Of a DNA stretch of 64,000 nucleotides, positions 28,540 through 37,492 are shown piece after piece. Every line of letters starts with the position of its first letter. The first letter of the stretch is position 1. The notes beneath the pieces are model-generated. The model was given only the letters and a program-made list of their open reading frames with translations. It made no database searches and had not been told where the DNA came from. The stretch covers positions 186,001 through 250,000 of the forward strand of contig NZ_DRFV01000008.1 in assembly GCF_011050365.1 (NCBI RefSeq), written 5' to 3'. This DNA is from Pseudohongiella sp. (GTDB lineage Bacteria; Pseudomonadota; Gammaproteobacteria; Pseudomonadales; Pseudohongiellaceae). The translations under genes were made by a program, and so were the position numbers.

Positions 28540-29547
28540 TCAGGCGCTGACTGAATGCTCTGCCAGCGCCTGACACGCCTGCCCGGCGATACGAACACTG
28601 TTGAGGCGCTTGTTGTGGTCAAAAATATGTGCGCTGAACATGATCTCGTCGACACCGGTACGATCAACAAAACGTTTTATGCCCTGCCGGACAGCGTCCG
28701 GATCACCAATAATGGCCTCCCCCAGGGCATGAGCCGCGCCTGCCAGCTCGGCGGCGGAAAAATGTGCTTCAATGTTTTCCATGGGTGGCTTTAACGGACC
28801 GGGTGTTCCTCTTCTCAGGGCAATGAACTGTTGCTGGGTGGAGCTCATCAGAAAACGTGCCTCTGCCTCACTCTGGGCCGCGTACATGGGAACTGCTGCC
28901 ATGCAATACGGAGACTGCAGTTGCGCGGACGGGCGGAAGCGGCTGCGGTAAACATCAAGCGCCTGCATCAGTTGATCGGGCGCAAAATGCGAGGCGAAAG
29001 CAAACGGCAGGCCCAGCGCGGCAGCCAGTTGCGCGCTGAACAGGCTGGAGCCGAGCAACCACAATGGCACCTCCAGCCCGGCGCCGGGCACTGCCTGCAC
29101 TGCCTGGCCTGGTTGTGCCGCCTGAAAGTAACTCTGCAATTCCTGCACATCGCGCGGAAACTGGTCCACACTATCCTGATAGCGTCGCAACGCCTGCATG
29201 GTCAGCGAGTCTGTGCCGGGGGCCCGGCCCAGGCCCAGATCGATACGCTCCGGGTACAATGATGCCAGCGTACCAAACTGCTCGGCCACCATTAACGGGG
29301 CATGATTGGGCAGCATGATGCCGCCCGAGCCGACACGAATACGTTTTGTCCCTTCTGCCACATAGCCGATCACAACCGCCGTCGCTGCGCTGGCGATACC
29401 TGTCATATTGTGGTGTTCGGCCAGCCAGAAGCGCTGATAACCGGTGGCCTCGGCGGTCTGGGCGAGGCTGCGTGAATTCAGCAATGCCTGGCGAGGTGTG
29501 CTGCCTTGCACCACCGGCGCCAGGTCAAGCAGGGAATAAGGGACCAT
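28540..29547 (-). CDS. Luciferase-like (LLM class) flavin-dependent oxidoreductase
   Basis: TIM-barrel oxidoreductase of the bacterial luciferase superfamily, expected to use FMN or FMNH2 from a separate reductase. I chose the ATG at 29547 ([12 protein letters not shown]) because a TTTGGAGA site lies just upstream; it gives 335 residues and the family's usual start. Landmarks are [48 protein letters not shown] and [18 protein letters not shown]. This subgroup (MsnO8/YhbW-like) has no fixed substrate. It is convergent with ovoA; a functional link is not shown. Confidence 0.88.
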   Translation of the reverse strand: MVPYSLLDLAPVVQGSTPRQALLNSRSLAQTAEATGYQRFWLAEHHNMTGIASAATAVVIGYVAEGTKRIRVGSGGIMLPNHAPLMVAEQFGTLASLYPERIDLGLGRAPGTDSLTMQALRRYQDSVDQFPRDVQELQSYFQAAQPGQAVQAVPGAGLEVPLWLLGSSLFSAQLAAALGLPFAFASHFAPDQLMQALDVYRSRFRPSAQLQSPYCMAAVPMYAAQSEAEARFLMSSTQQQFIALRRGTPGPLKPPMENIEAHFSAAELAGAAHALGEAIIGDPDAVRQGIKRFVDRTGVDEIMFSAHIFDHNKRLNSVRIAGQACQALAEHSVSA

Positions 29548-29860
29548 GGTGTCTCCAAAAACGACGAATTGACGCAATCAATTTAACACGGCAAAGGTCC
29601 CAGGGTATAACAGGCTAAAAAGCAGGAACGATCAGAGCCGCTGTCGGGCAGGTCTGACCTTGACCGGTGGTGAGTAGCGGCCTGACGCCCAAAACTGTCT
29701 TTATATCGGGTCTGGCCTGCCATAGGCTTGAATAATAGCAGGGGCTGGATTACTCTTCGATGTCCATAATTTGTGCAACTATTACCCGATTTTCTGGAAA
29801 TTTGTTACTGCAGGGAATGCCGAGGAACAAGTTGAAATCAAGCTCTCTGAGGAGATTAAC

Positions 29861-30898
29861 GTGAAAAAACAGACTATTCTATCAGCAGCGATTGCGGCTG
29901 CAGTGGCCGGTTCACTGGCCCTGACGGCTGTCAGCATACAGGCTGATGATCATGATTTCGAAGCACCTCGCACTGAATGGGGTACCCCTGATCTGCGCGG
30001 CGTGTGGAACTTCAGCTCCAACACCCCGCTGGAGCGTCCGCGTAATTACGGCGATCGTCAGTTTTACACGCCGGAAGAAGTGATTGCCCGTGACCAGCGT
30101 GCTGCCGAGGCTGCCGCGGCCAGTGATGGTAACTCCTCCCAGGGTGGTGTCGGTGGTTACAACCAGTTCTGGGTAGAGGGTATGCCGCAGGATCTGAATC
30201 TGAGAACCTCCATCCTGACTTATCCGGAAGATGGTCGCATGCCGGCCCGTGTTGAGGGTGCTCCGGTTGCCTTTGGCGGTCTGGGTCCGGACTACAATGG
30301 TGAGCGTCCGGTACGTGTTGCCGTGGGTGGTATTGCCAAAGACGGTCCGGAAGACCGCGGTGTGTCCGAGCGCTGTCTGCTGGGCTTCAACTCGGTGCCC
30401 CCGTTCATGCCCAGCATGTACAACAACAACGTACAGCTGTTCCAGACCGAAGACCATTTTGTCATCTACAACGAAATGATCCACGAATCGCGCATTGTGC
30501 CGATGGACGGTCGCGATTACATCCCGGAAAACATCACCCAGTGGACCGGCGATTCCCGTGGTTACTGGGAAGGTGACACTCTGGTAGTGGAAACCCGTAA
30601 CTTCAACAGCAAGACCCAGACTTTCCGCGGCACCGGTATTAGCTCCAACAAGACCTTGACCGAGAAGTTCACCCGTACCGCTGAGGGTGTGGTTGAGTAT
30701 GAGTTCACCGTCGAAGATCCACTGGCCTTTGAAGACAAGATCACCGGCGTGGTCCCCATGTTCCGCTCCGATGGCGAGATGTTCGAATATGCCTGCCATG
30801 AAGGCAACTACGGCATGATCAACATCCTGCGCGGGCAGCGTGTGGAAGATGGCACCTGGGATCACGAGAACAACCGGGCCATGCGTCTGGGGCAGTGA
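29861..30898 (+). CDS. Secreted protein of unknown function, paralogue of the next gene
   Basis: I do not recognise a characterised function. Translation most likely starts at a GTG (29861) behind a GAGGAG site, giving 345 residues with a Sec signal peptide ending near SIQA|DD. After it come WGTPDLRGVWNF, a Gly/Ser-rich stretch, ERCLLGFNSVPP, IYNEMIHESRIVPMDG, GYWEGDTLVVETRNF, EYEFTVEDPLAFE and MFEYACHEGNYGM. The same sequence of motifs recurs in the gene 103 bp downstream, so they are diverged tandem paralogues. Each has only two cysteines; here they are residues 172 and 312. The mature chain probably acts in the periplasm or outside the cell, stabilised by one disulfide. The 283-bp region upstream contains no other gene I can support. 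Confidence 0.8.
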   Translation: MKKQTILSAAIAAAVAGSLALTAVSIQADDHDFEAPRTEWGTPDLRGVWNFSSNTPLERPRNYGDRQFYTPEEVIARDQRAAEAAAASDGNSSQGGVGGYNQFWVEGMPQDLNLRTSILTYPEDGRMPARVEGAPVAFGGLGPDYNGERPVRVAVGGIAKDGPEDRGVSERCLLGFNSVPPFMPSMYNNNVQLFQTEDHFVIYNEMIHESRIVPMDGRDYIPENITQWTGDSRGYWEGDTLVVETRNFNSKTQTFRGTGISSNKTLTEKFTRTAEGVVEYEFTVEDPLAFEDKITGVVPMFRSDGEMFEYACHEGNYGMINILRGQRVEDGTWDHENNRAMRLGQ

Positions 30899-30931
30899 TC
30901 CCGTCACAGGAATAGACTTTATCAATCATGC

Positions 30932-30973
30932 ACCGGGCCAGCCAGCATCGTTCCAATGCCTGGCGGGTCCGGT
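30932..30973 (+). other. Imperfect hairpin between the two secreted paralogues
   Basis: ACCGG-rich arms (from 30932 and up to 30973) pair over about 17 bp with small bulges around a short loop. There is no T-tract, so it is more likely an mRNA-processing or stabilising structure than a terminator. It could set the expression ratio of the two genes if they are cotranscribed. Confidence 0.4.
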
Positions 30974-31001
30974 CTGGTAACAGACAAAAACAGGGTTGTT
31001 C

Positions 31002-31868
31002 ATGAAAACACAATTAAAGACATTTTTTGCAGTAGCGGCGACAGCCGCTGCCGTCAGCGCGTTCTGGGTGACGCAGGACGTTTCACAGGCGCAGGATGAA
31101 TCACGTACAGCTATCCCCCGCACCCCCGATGGCAAGCCCAATTTCAGCGGTATCTGGCAGTCGATGAATACTGCCTATTGGGATCTGGAGCCGCATGAAG
31201 CGCGTCATGGCCAGCTGTCAGCACTGGCTGCCGGTGCCCATCTGGCGGTACCGCCGGGCATGGGTGTGGTGGAAGGCGGCATGCTGCCTTACAAACCCGG
31301 CATGCGTGATGTGAAAGAAGAAAACCAGGCTAACTGGCTGGAACGTGATCCGGCAACCAAGTGTTATCTGCCGGGTGTGCCGCGCGCCACCTATCAGCCT
31401 TATCCTTTCCAGATCTTCCAGGCACCTGATGCGACCCTGATCAGCTATCAGTTTGCCGGTGCCGATCGTATCGTGCACATGAACCGTCCGGAGCTGGAAG
31501 CGCAGGTGGATAGCTGGATGGGTCATAACAACGGTAGCTGGGATGGCGATACGCTGGTGATTGACGTGACCGGTCAGATGCCCGACACCTGGTTTGACCG
31601 TTCCGGCAACTACCACAGTGGTTGGGAAATGCACGTGCAGGAGCGTTACACCATGCTGGATCGCAACACCATCCAGTATCAAGCAACGGTTAACGATCCC
31701 AATGTTTACGAGCGCCCCTGGACCATCAGCATGCATTTGTACCGTCACCAGGACGAGAACATGCAGTTGCTGGAATACAAGTGTGTAGAGTTCGTGGAAG
31801 AGCTGTTGTTCGGCGACCTGCGTGCGCCCGGCTCACCCATAGGCGACGGCATCACCCCCATCAACTAA
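31002..31868 (+). CDS. Secreted protein of unknown function, paralogue of the preceding gene
   Basis: A 288-residue protein from the ATG at 31002; an in-frame TTG two codons earlier is less likely. It has a Sec signal peptide (KTFFAVAATAAAVSAF) with cleavage near SQA|QD. Mature motifs match the neighbour in order: RTPDGKPNFSGIWQS, ATKCYLPGVPR, FQIFQAPDATLISYQFAGADRIVHMN, HNNGSWDGDTLVIDVTG, ERYTMLDRNTIQYQATVNDP and LLEYKCVEF. Its only two cysteines are residues 121 and 261, again exactly 140 apart. The conserved D-G-D-T-L-V segment between them may be part of a beta-structured core. Function unknown. A terminator-like hairpin follows that is merged with the dnaE2 control region. Confidence 0.8.
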   Translation: MKTQLKTFFAVAATAAAVSAFWVTQDVSQAQDESRTAIPRTPDGKPNFSGIWQSMNTAYWDLEPHEARHGQLSALAAGAHLAVPPGMGVVEGGMLPYKPGMRDVKEENQANWLERDPATKCYLPGVPRATYQPYPFQIFQAPDATLISYQFAGADRIVHMNRPELEAQVDSWMGHNNGSWDGDTLVIDVTGQMPDTWFDRSGNYHSGWEMHVQERYTMLDRNTIQYQATVNDPNVYERPWTISMHLYRHQDENMQLLEYKCVEFVEELLFGDLRAPGSPIGDGITPIN

Positions 31869-31904
31869 AACCTGTCCCGGTTTTTGTTGAGGTATAGAGT
31901 GTAG

Positions 31905-31958
31905 AAAACACCGGCAAAACACTGTATAAATATACAGCCGTTTCGCCGGTGTTTTTTT
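31905..31958 (+). terminator. Terminator-like hairpin whose loop holds a LexA box, before dnaE2
   Basis: Arms AAAACACCGGC (31905-31915) and GCCGGTGTTTT (31945-31955) form a perfect 11-bp stem followed by more T residues up to 31958. The next base begins the dnaE2 ATG. It would end transcripts from the secreted pair. The 29-nt loop contains the LexA box, so the same DNA serves as terminator and as SOS operator. Confidence 0.8.
31922..31937 (+). promoter_or_regulatory. LexA box upstream of dnaE2
   Basis: CTGTATAAATATACAG is a perfect match to the gammaproteobacterial SOS operator (CTGT-N8-ACAG) with an alternating AT centre. It lies 22 bp before the dnaE2 start. LexA bound here would block dnaE2 transcription until DNA damage. 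Confidence 0.92.
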
Positions 31959-34900
31959 ATGCGTGCTACAAACTCCCTGCCTGAGGCGGCGCCGGATTAT
32001 GCCGAGCTGCATTGCATCAGTAATTTTTCCTTTCTACGTGGTGCCTCTTTTCCCGAGGAACTGGTCAATCGTGCCCTGCAACTGGGCTACCGTGGACTGG
32101 CTATCACGGACGAATGTTCTGTCGCAGGTATTGTCCGGGCTTATGCCGCAGTAAAGTCTGCAGGCGAAGTTTATGCTAACTTCAAGCTGTTGATTGGCAC
32201 TGAACTGGTTTGTCAGGATGGCATGCACCTGGTGCTGCTGGCGCGCAGCCGCCGTGGTTATGGGCAAATGTGTGCGCTTATCAGTGAGGCGCGCCGTGTT
32301 GCCCGCAAAGGTGAATACCGGCTCACCCGATCAATGCTGGCGGCGTTTGACGGTGCCGATTGTCTGGCTCTGTGGTTGCCGCCTGCATTTTCCCGGCAGC
32401 AGGACATGAGGTCGGTACCGGACGTTGTGAACACATTGGCGCCGGACCTGCACTGGCTGGCCGGACTGTTTCCGGGCCGGTTGTGGATAAGCGCACAAAT
32501 GTTTCTGGGCGCGGACGATCCGGAAAAGCTGGCCGCATTGCAGGCTCTGGCGGCACATACCGGCCTGCCAATCTGTGCCAGCGGTGGTGTGCAGATGCAC
32601 CATCCGCAGCGGCGCCCGTTACGCGACACGCTGACCGCGATAAGGCTGGGCACCCCGGTGTCCGGACTGGCCTTCGCCCTGCCAGCCAACGGCCAGCAAA
32701 GCCTGCGCACCCGGCAGACGCTGGCCCGGTTGTTCCCGGCGTCCCTGTTGCAGGAAACCTTGCGTATTGCTGACCAATGCCAGTTCTGTCTGTCCGAGCT
32801 GCGTTATGAATACCCCAGCGAGCTGGTGCCGGCACGGGAAACGCCACAGAGCTGGCTGCGCCAGCTCACTGAAGCAGGCATGCGGCAGCGCTGGCCGCAC
32901 GGTGTGCCTGACAAGGTAAAAACCATGGTCAACCGGGAGCTGGTACTGATAGCCGAGCTGGGATATGAGCATTTTTTCCTGACCGTACATGACATTGTGG
33001 TGTTTGCCCGCAGCCGTCATATTCTGTGTCAGGGGCGCGGGTCGGCGGCGAATTCGGCAGTGTGTTATTGCCTGGGTATCACCGCCGTCGATCCGGCGCG
33101 GCTGGATTTGCTGTTTGAACGTTTTCTGTCGAAAGAGCGCGATGAGCCACCGGACATTGATGTTGATTTTGAACATGAGCGCCGCGAGGAGGTCATTCAG
33201 TACATCTATGACAAGTACGGCCGCCATCGTGCCGCGTTGGCGGCGACAGTCATTTGTTATCGACGTCGCAGTGCCATCCGCGATGTGGGCAAGGCGTTGG
33301 GGTTAAGCGGCGAACAGATTGAGCATTTGCTGGATATCCTGCGCATGGACAGTGACGGGGAGCCGGTGTGGCTGGAACCGGTGCCGTTGCCGGCACCGTT
33401 GCTCAAGCGCCTGGTGTTTCTTGTGCAACAGATCATCGGTTTCCCGCGCCACCTGTCCCAGCACGTGGGCGGTTTTGTCATCAGCGAAGGGCCACTGTCC
33501 CACCTGGTACCAATCGAGAACGCCAGCATGCCGGATCGCACGGTTATCCAGTGGGAAAAGGACGATCTGGAAACACTGGGCCTGTTGAAAGTGGATGTGC
33601 TGGCGCTGGGCATGTTAACCGCAATACGCAAGGCACTGGACCTGGTCGGTCGCATCCGGGGGCAACCGCTGGCACTGGCAGATGTGCCGGCAGAAGATGC
33701 ACAGACCTATGACATGATCTGCAAGGCCGACACCGTTGGTCTTTTTCAGATTGAATCCCGGGCGCAGATGAGCATGCTGCCGCGTCTGTGCCCACGCAGT
33801 TATTATGACCTGGTCATCCAGATTGCTATTGTCAGACCGGGCCCTATTCAGGGCGATATGGTGCATCCGTATCTGGCACGCAGACAGGGACTGGAGCAGA
33901 CGCGTTATCCCAGCGAGGCGGTGCGTGGCGTGTTGCAAAGAACCCTGGGTGTGCCGATTTTTCAGGAGCAGGTGATGCAGATTGCGATGGTTGCGGCTGG
34001 CTTCAGCGGCGGCGAAGCCGACCAGTTGCGTCGCGCCATGGCCGCCTGGAAGCGCAAGGGCGGGCTGGAACCGTTTCGGGAGAAATTGATCAGCGGTATG
34101 CTCGCGCGAGGCTACGAGGAGACGTTTGCGCTGCAGATTTATCAACAGATAAAGGGTTTTGGCGACTATGGGTTTCCGGAGTCACATTCCGCCAGTTTTG
34201 CCTTGTTGGCCTATGTGTCGGCCTGGCTGAAGTGTCATCATCCGGCCGCCTTTGTCTGCGCCCTGCTTAACAGCCAGCCCATGGGGTTTTACGGACCCTC
34301 GCAACTGGTGCAGGATTTCCAGCGTCACGGCGGTCAGGTGCTGCCGGTTGATGTGCAGCTCAGCGAAGAGGATTGCACATTGGAGCCGGTGGCCATAACC
34401 GGTGCCGGTAGCGCAGGTGCGGGGCACCGGTATGCGCTGAGGCTGGGCCTGCGCATGCTCAAGGGCCTGTCCGGCAATGCCATCAGTGCCATTTTGCAGG
34501 CGCGGGTCGCGGGACCATTTACCAGCATTGCTGATCTGGTGCGTCGAGCCGCGTTGTCATCGGGGAATCGTGACGCGCTGGCCGCCGGGGACGCGCTGAG
34601 AAACCTGGCGGCAGATCGCTACCGTGCGTTCTGGGATGCCAGTGCGGTGGAGGAAGTGCCACCGTTATTCGCAGCCCTGGGTGAGCACTATCGGCGCCCA
34701 ACAGACAATCTGGATCTGATGTTACCCCGGCCCAGTGAAGCGCAGGACATCATGGCTGATTACAACCACACCGGCCTGACGCTGCGCCGGCATCCGCTGG
34801 CTCTGTGGCGTGAACACCTGAGTGCCTTCGCGGTACTCAGGGCCGATGATTTGCCCGCCCTGCCTGATCGCCGGCACATCAAAGTCGCAGGTCTGGTGAC

Positions 34901-35153
34901 CTGTCGTCAACGTCCGCAAACTGCCTCCGGCGTTACCTTCCTGACCCTGGAAGATGAAAGCGGTTTTATCAATGTGGTGGTATGGCCGCAGTTGTTGCAG
35001 GCCTATTATCGGCCCGTGCATGAGGCCAGCCTGTTGGGTGTTGCCGGTTACCTGCAGCAAAGTGACGGAGTCATTCACGTGGTGGCCCGGACTCTGGTGG
35101 ATCTCAGCGACTGGCTGGGTGAGATGCAGGTAGCATCACGCGACTTTGCCTGA
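31959..35153 (+). CDS. dnaE2: Error-prone DNA polymerase DnaE2 (ImuC)
   Basis: C-family polymerase used with ImuA and ImuB for mutagenic translesion synthesis. The 1064-residue protein starts with a PHP domain (AELHCISNFSFLRGAS, from residue 14), has palm motifs LCQGRGSAANSAVCY and the catalytic PPDIDVDFEHERR (about 397-407), then the thumb/finger part and a C-terminal OB fold (VAGLVTCRQRPQTASG). It is shorter than DnaE1, as expected. Start choice: the ATG directly after the T-tract is the only suitable codon before the PHP motif. Its ribosome site is poor (GGTG) and sits in the 3' arm of the hairpin. Control is by LexA. Its 3' end overlaps the convergent DMT gene by 18 bp. Confidence 0.96.
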   Translation: MRATNSLPEAAPDYAELHCISNFSFLRGASFPEELVNRALQLGYRGLAITDECSVAGIVRAYAAVKSAGEVYANFKLLIGTELVCQDGMHLVLLARSRRGYGQMCALISEARRVARKGEYRLTRSMLAAFDGADCLALWLPPAFSRQQDMRSVPDVVNTLAPDLHWLAGLFPGRLWISAQMFLGADDPEKLAALQALAAHTGLPICASGGVQMHHPQRRPLRDTLTAIRLGTPVSGLAFALPANGQQSLRTRQTLARLFPASLLQETLRIADQCQFCLSELRYEYPSELVPARETPQSWLRQLTEAGMRQRWPHGVPDKVKTMVNRELVLIAELGYEHFFLTVHDIVVFARSRHILCQGRGSAANSAVCYCLGITAVDPARLDLLFERFLSKERDEPPDIDVDFEHERREEVIQYIYDKYGRHRAALAATVICYRRRSAIRDVGKALGLSGEQIEHLLDILRMDSDGEPVWLEPVPLPAPLLKRLVFLVQQIIGFPRHLSQHVGGFVISEGPLSHLVPIENASMPDRTVIQWEKDDLETLGLLKVDVLALGMLTAIRKALDLVGRIRGQPLALADVPAEDAQTYDMICKADTVGLFQIESRAQMSMLPRLCPRSYYDLVIQIAIVRPGPIQGDMVHPYLARRQGLEQTRYPSEAVRGVLQRTLGVPIFQEQVMQIAMVAAGFSGGEADQLRRAMAAWKRKGGLEPFREKLISGMLARGYEETFALQIYQQIKGFGDYGFPESHSASFALLAYVSAWLKCHHPAAFVCALLNSQPMGFYGPSQLVQDFQRHGGQVLPVDVQLSEEDCTLEPVAITGAGSAGAGHRYALRLGLRMLKGLSGNAISAILQARVAGPFTSIADLVRRAALSSGNRDALAAGDALRNLAADRYRAFWDASAVEEVPPLFAALGEHYRRPTDNLDLMLPRPSEAQDIMADYNHTGLTLRRHPLALWREHLSAFAVLRADDLPALPDRRHIKVAGLVTCRQRPQTASGVTFLTLEDESGFINVVVWPQLLQAYYRPVHEASLLGVAGYLQQSDGVIHVVARTLVDLSDWLGEMQVASRDFA

Positions 35154-36086
35154 CCGTGACCGCATCAGCCAGGGATATATCAGCACCACAGCAATGATAA
35201 TGCTGGCGCCCAGGTAAAAGCGTGCGCTCAGTTCCTGCTGCTCGCCCAGTAGCAGCGCCGCCAGTGCAATGGCGTAAATGGGTTCCAGATTGACCGCCAG
35301 TGCACTGGCATAGGCGGACAGGTGGCGCAGGGCCATCAGCGACAAGGCAAATGGCAACAGGGTGCAGCCAAAGGCCAGCACTGCCATCCAGAGCATGTCA
35401 TTGCCCTGTGGTACGGCGAAGATCGACGTGCTGGTATCAAGAATGCCCGCAACGCTGGTAAGCGCACTGACTGAACCGGCAACCAGCCCGACCACGACCA
35501 GCAAGGCACAGCCGGAGGCCATCTCGATAGCGGTCATACAAAGCGGATCGGCGCGCAGGATAAAGCGCTTGTTGAGAGCGGCAAACAGCGCCACGAACAT
35601 GGCAGAAACAATACCCATGGTGATGCCGGTGTTCATGGTTTCAGGCGTGCCACCGACGACCAGCACAATACCTGGCAGCACCATCAAACCGAGCAGCAAC
35701 TCCTTTAGCTGAAAACGTCGTCCGGCCAGTACCGGCTCGACCAGCGACAGGAATACCGGCACGGTGGCAATACAGGTCACCGCCACCGAGGCGTTTGAGA
35801 GTTTGATGGCGCCATAAAAAGTCAGCCAGTGCAGTGCGACCAGCGTGCCGATGCCCGCATAGACCAGCACCAATGACGGCTTCAGGGCCATGACGGAGCG
35901 CCATACCACCGGTAGCAGAAACAGACTTGCGGCAACCAGGCCCATGCGCCACAGCACCAGCGGCAGTGCTTCCAGAGTAATGAGTTTGCCAAGAATGGCA
36001 GTGAAGCCCCACAGCACCACACAAACATGAATCTGAACCCAGGCTTTGGTGGTGGCTATGTGTTCAGCTGTTCGCGGAGTGGGCAT
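35136..36086 (-). CDS. DMT-family (EamA) membrane transporter
   Basis: A 316-residue inner-membrane protein with about ten hydrophobic helices in two EamA repeats (WGFTAILGKLITLEALPLVLWR in the first half; LAFGCTLLPFALSLMALRHLSAYASAL in the second). Such proteins export amino acids, metabolites or other small molecules; the substrate cannot be predicted. I chose the ATG at 36086 (MPTPRTAEH), since the 19 upstream codons give no typical N terminus. Its 3' end overlaps dnaE2 by 18 bp. It lies between the two parts of the SOS mutasome, with no LexA box of its own visible. Confidence 0.85.
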   Translation of the reverse strand: MPTPRTAEHIATTKAWVQIHVCVVLWGFTAILGKLITLEALPLVLWRMGLVAASLFLLPVVWRSVMALKPSLVLVYAGIGTLVALHWLTFYGAIKLSNASVAVTCIATVPVFLSLVEPVLAGRRFQLKELLLGLMVLPGIVLVVGGTPETMNTGITMGIVSAMFVALFAALNKRFILRADPLCMTAIEMASGCALLVVVGLVAGSVSALTSVAGILDTSTSIFAVPQGNDMLWMAVLAFGCTLLPFALSLMALRHLSAYASALAVNLEPIYAIALAALLLGEQQELSARFYLGASIIIAVVLIYPWLMRSRSGKVA

Positions 36087-36225
36087 GGTGTGGTGATATA
36101 AACGCTGGCAAAAAACAAAATTCAGATGGAAAACAAAAACCATTCTAGCACTATCATGACGTATCGCGAGGGGCTATCATGCGCAAACACGCGAAACGAC
36201 AAATAATGTGCAGTGCGCCATAAAC

Positions 36226-37446
36226 ATGATAAAAAAAATACCGGTCTCGGATCTGCAGTTGGGTATGTATATCCATGAATTGCATGGCTCCTGGCTCAGT
36301 CACCCGTTCTGGAAAACCAGCTTTTTGCTGGAAGACCCGGCCGATCTGGCAAAAATAAAAAGCGCGGGTATTGCGCAGGTCAGTATTGATACAAGCTTAA
36401 GTAAATCAATACTGACAAAACCCCAAAGTCTTGCCGAGCCAGCCGCTGCTGACCTGCCTGGTGATCATGACCCGACGGTGATACCCGAAGTCAAGGTCGT
36501 GCTGGACAGTTTCCAGAATGAACTCAAGCGGGCGCGTGAACTGTGTAACCGTTCCAGATCTGCCGTGATGAAAATGTTTGGTGAAGCGCGTATGGGCAAT
36601 ACTGTGTCCATGGCTGAAGCCAGAGAAGTCGTTAACGAAATCACGGAGTCTGTGACCCGGCATCCCCTGGCTCTGATTACGCTGGCGCGCCTGAAAACGT
36701 CAGACAACTATACCTATATGCATTCCGTAGCTGTATGCGCCATGATGATTGCGCTGGCGCGTGAGATGAAGATGACGGAAGAGCAGGTGCGCGATGCCGG
36801 TTATTCGGGTCTGCTGCATGATGTGGGTAAAATGGCCGTGCCAGAAACAATTCTTAACAAACCCGGCCAGTTGACTGACGAGGAGTTTATGGTCGTCAAG
36901 TCACATCCGGAAAAAGGCCGCGAAATTTTGTTGCGTGCGGGGGAAATTCCACCGATGGTGATTGATGTGTGTCTGCATCACCATGAAAAATACGATGGCA
37001 GTGGTTACCCCCATGGTCTGAAGAGCGATCACATCAGTACCTATGCCCGCATGGGTGCAATCTGTGATGTGTATGATGCGATCACCTCTAACCGACCTTA
37101 CAAAAAGGGCTGGGGGCCGGCGGAGTCGCTGCAGAGAATGGCGCAGTGGAAAGGCCATTTTGACCCTGCCCTGTTCCAGCTATTTGTCAAGGTGGTGGGC
37201 ATTTATCCGATAGGGTCGCTGGTGCGGCTGAAGAGTCAGCGCCTTGCTGTGGTTGTCGAGCAAAACGAAAAATATCTGCTAAAACCCAAGGTCAAAGTAT
37301 TTTTCTCAATTCGTTCCAGTATGCCTTTGCCGCAAAGCCTGATTGATCTTGCCTTGCCTGGTCTGGAAGACGGTATTGAGGGGCGGGAGCATTTTGAAAA
37401 CTGGAATTTTCCCTACATGGAAGAGCTCTGGCAGTCCGCGCTATAG
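36226..37446 (+). CDS. HD-GYP domain cyclic-di-GMP phosphodiesterase
   Basis: A 406-residue cytoplasmic protein with an N-terminal DUF3391-like part (MIKKIPVSDLQLGMYIHEL, 1-130) and an HD-GYP domain (about 150-340). Metal-binding motifs are LLHDVGKMAVP (about 197-207), HHHEKYDGSGYPHG (about 249-262) with the GYP triad, and CDVYDAITSNRPYK. HD-GYP enzymes hydrolyse c-di-GMP to GMP or pGpG. I took the ATG at 36226; a GTG six codons upstream is possible, and no strong ribosome site is visible for either. It is convergent with imuB. Confidence 0.93.
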   Translation: MIKKIPVSDLQLGMYIHELHGSWLSHPFWKTSFLLEDPADLAKIKSAGIAQVSIDTSLSKSILTKPQSLAEPAAADLPGDHDPTVIPEVKVVLDSFQNELKRARELCNRSRSAVMKMFGEARMGNTVSMAEAREVVNEITESVTRHPLALITLARLKTSDNYTYMHSVAVCAMMIALAREMKMTEEQVRDAGYSGLLHDVGKMAVPETILNKPGQLTDEEFMVVKSHPEKGREILLRAGEIPPMVIDVCLHHHEKYDGSGYPHGLKSDHISTYARMGAICDVYDAITSNRPYKKGWGPAESLQRMAQWKGHFDPALFQLFVKVVGIYPIGSLVRLKSQRLAVVVEQNEKYLLKPKVKVFFSIRSSMPLPQSLIDLALPGLEDGIEGREHFENWNFPYMEELWQSAL

Positions 37447-37492
37447 CAGTCCATGGGACGTCGGCCGGACAGGTCACATACCATCCCCAACC

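Noticed and set aside
29912-30925. 337-codon minus-strand frame opposite the first secreted paralogue
   Set aside because: The plus-strand frame has a ribosome site, signal peptide and a recognisable paralogue; the minus-strand one has none of these.
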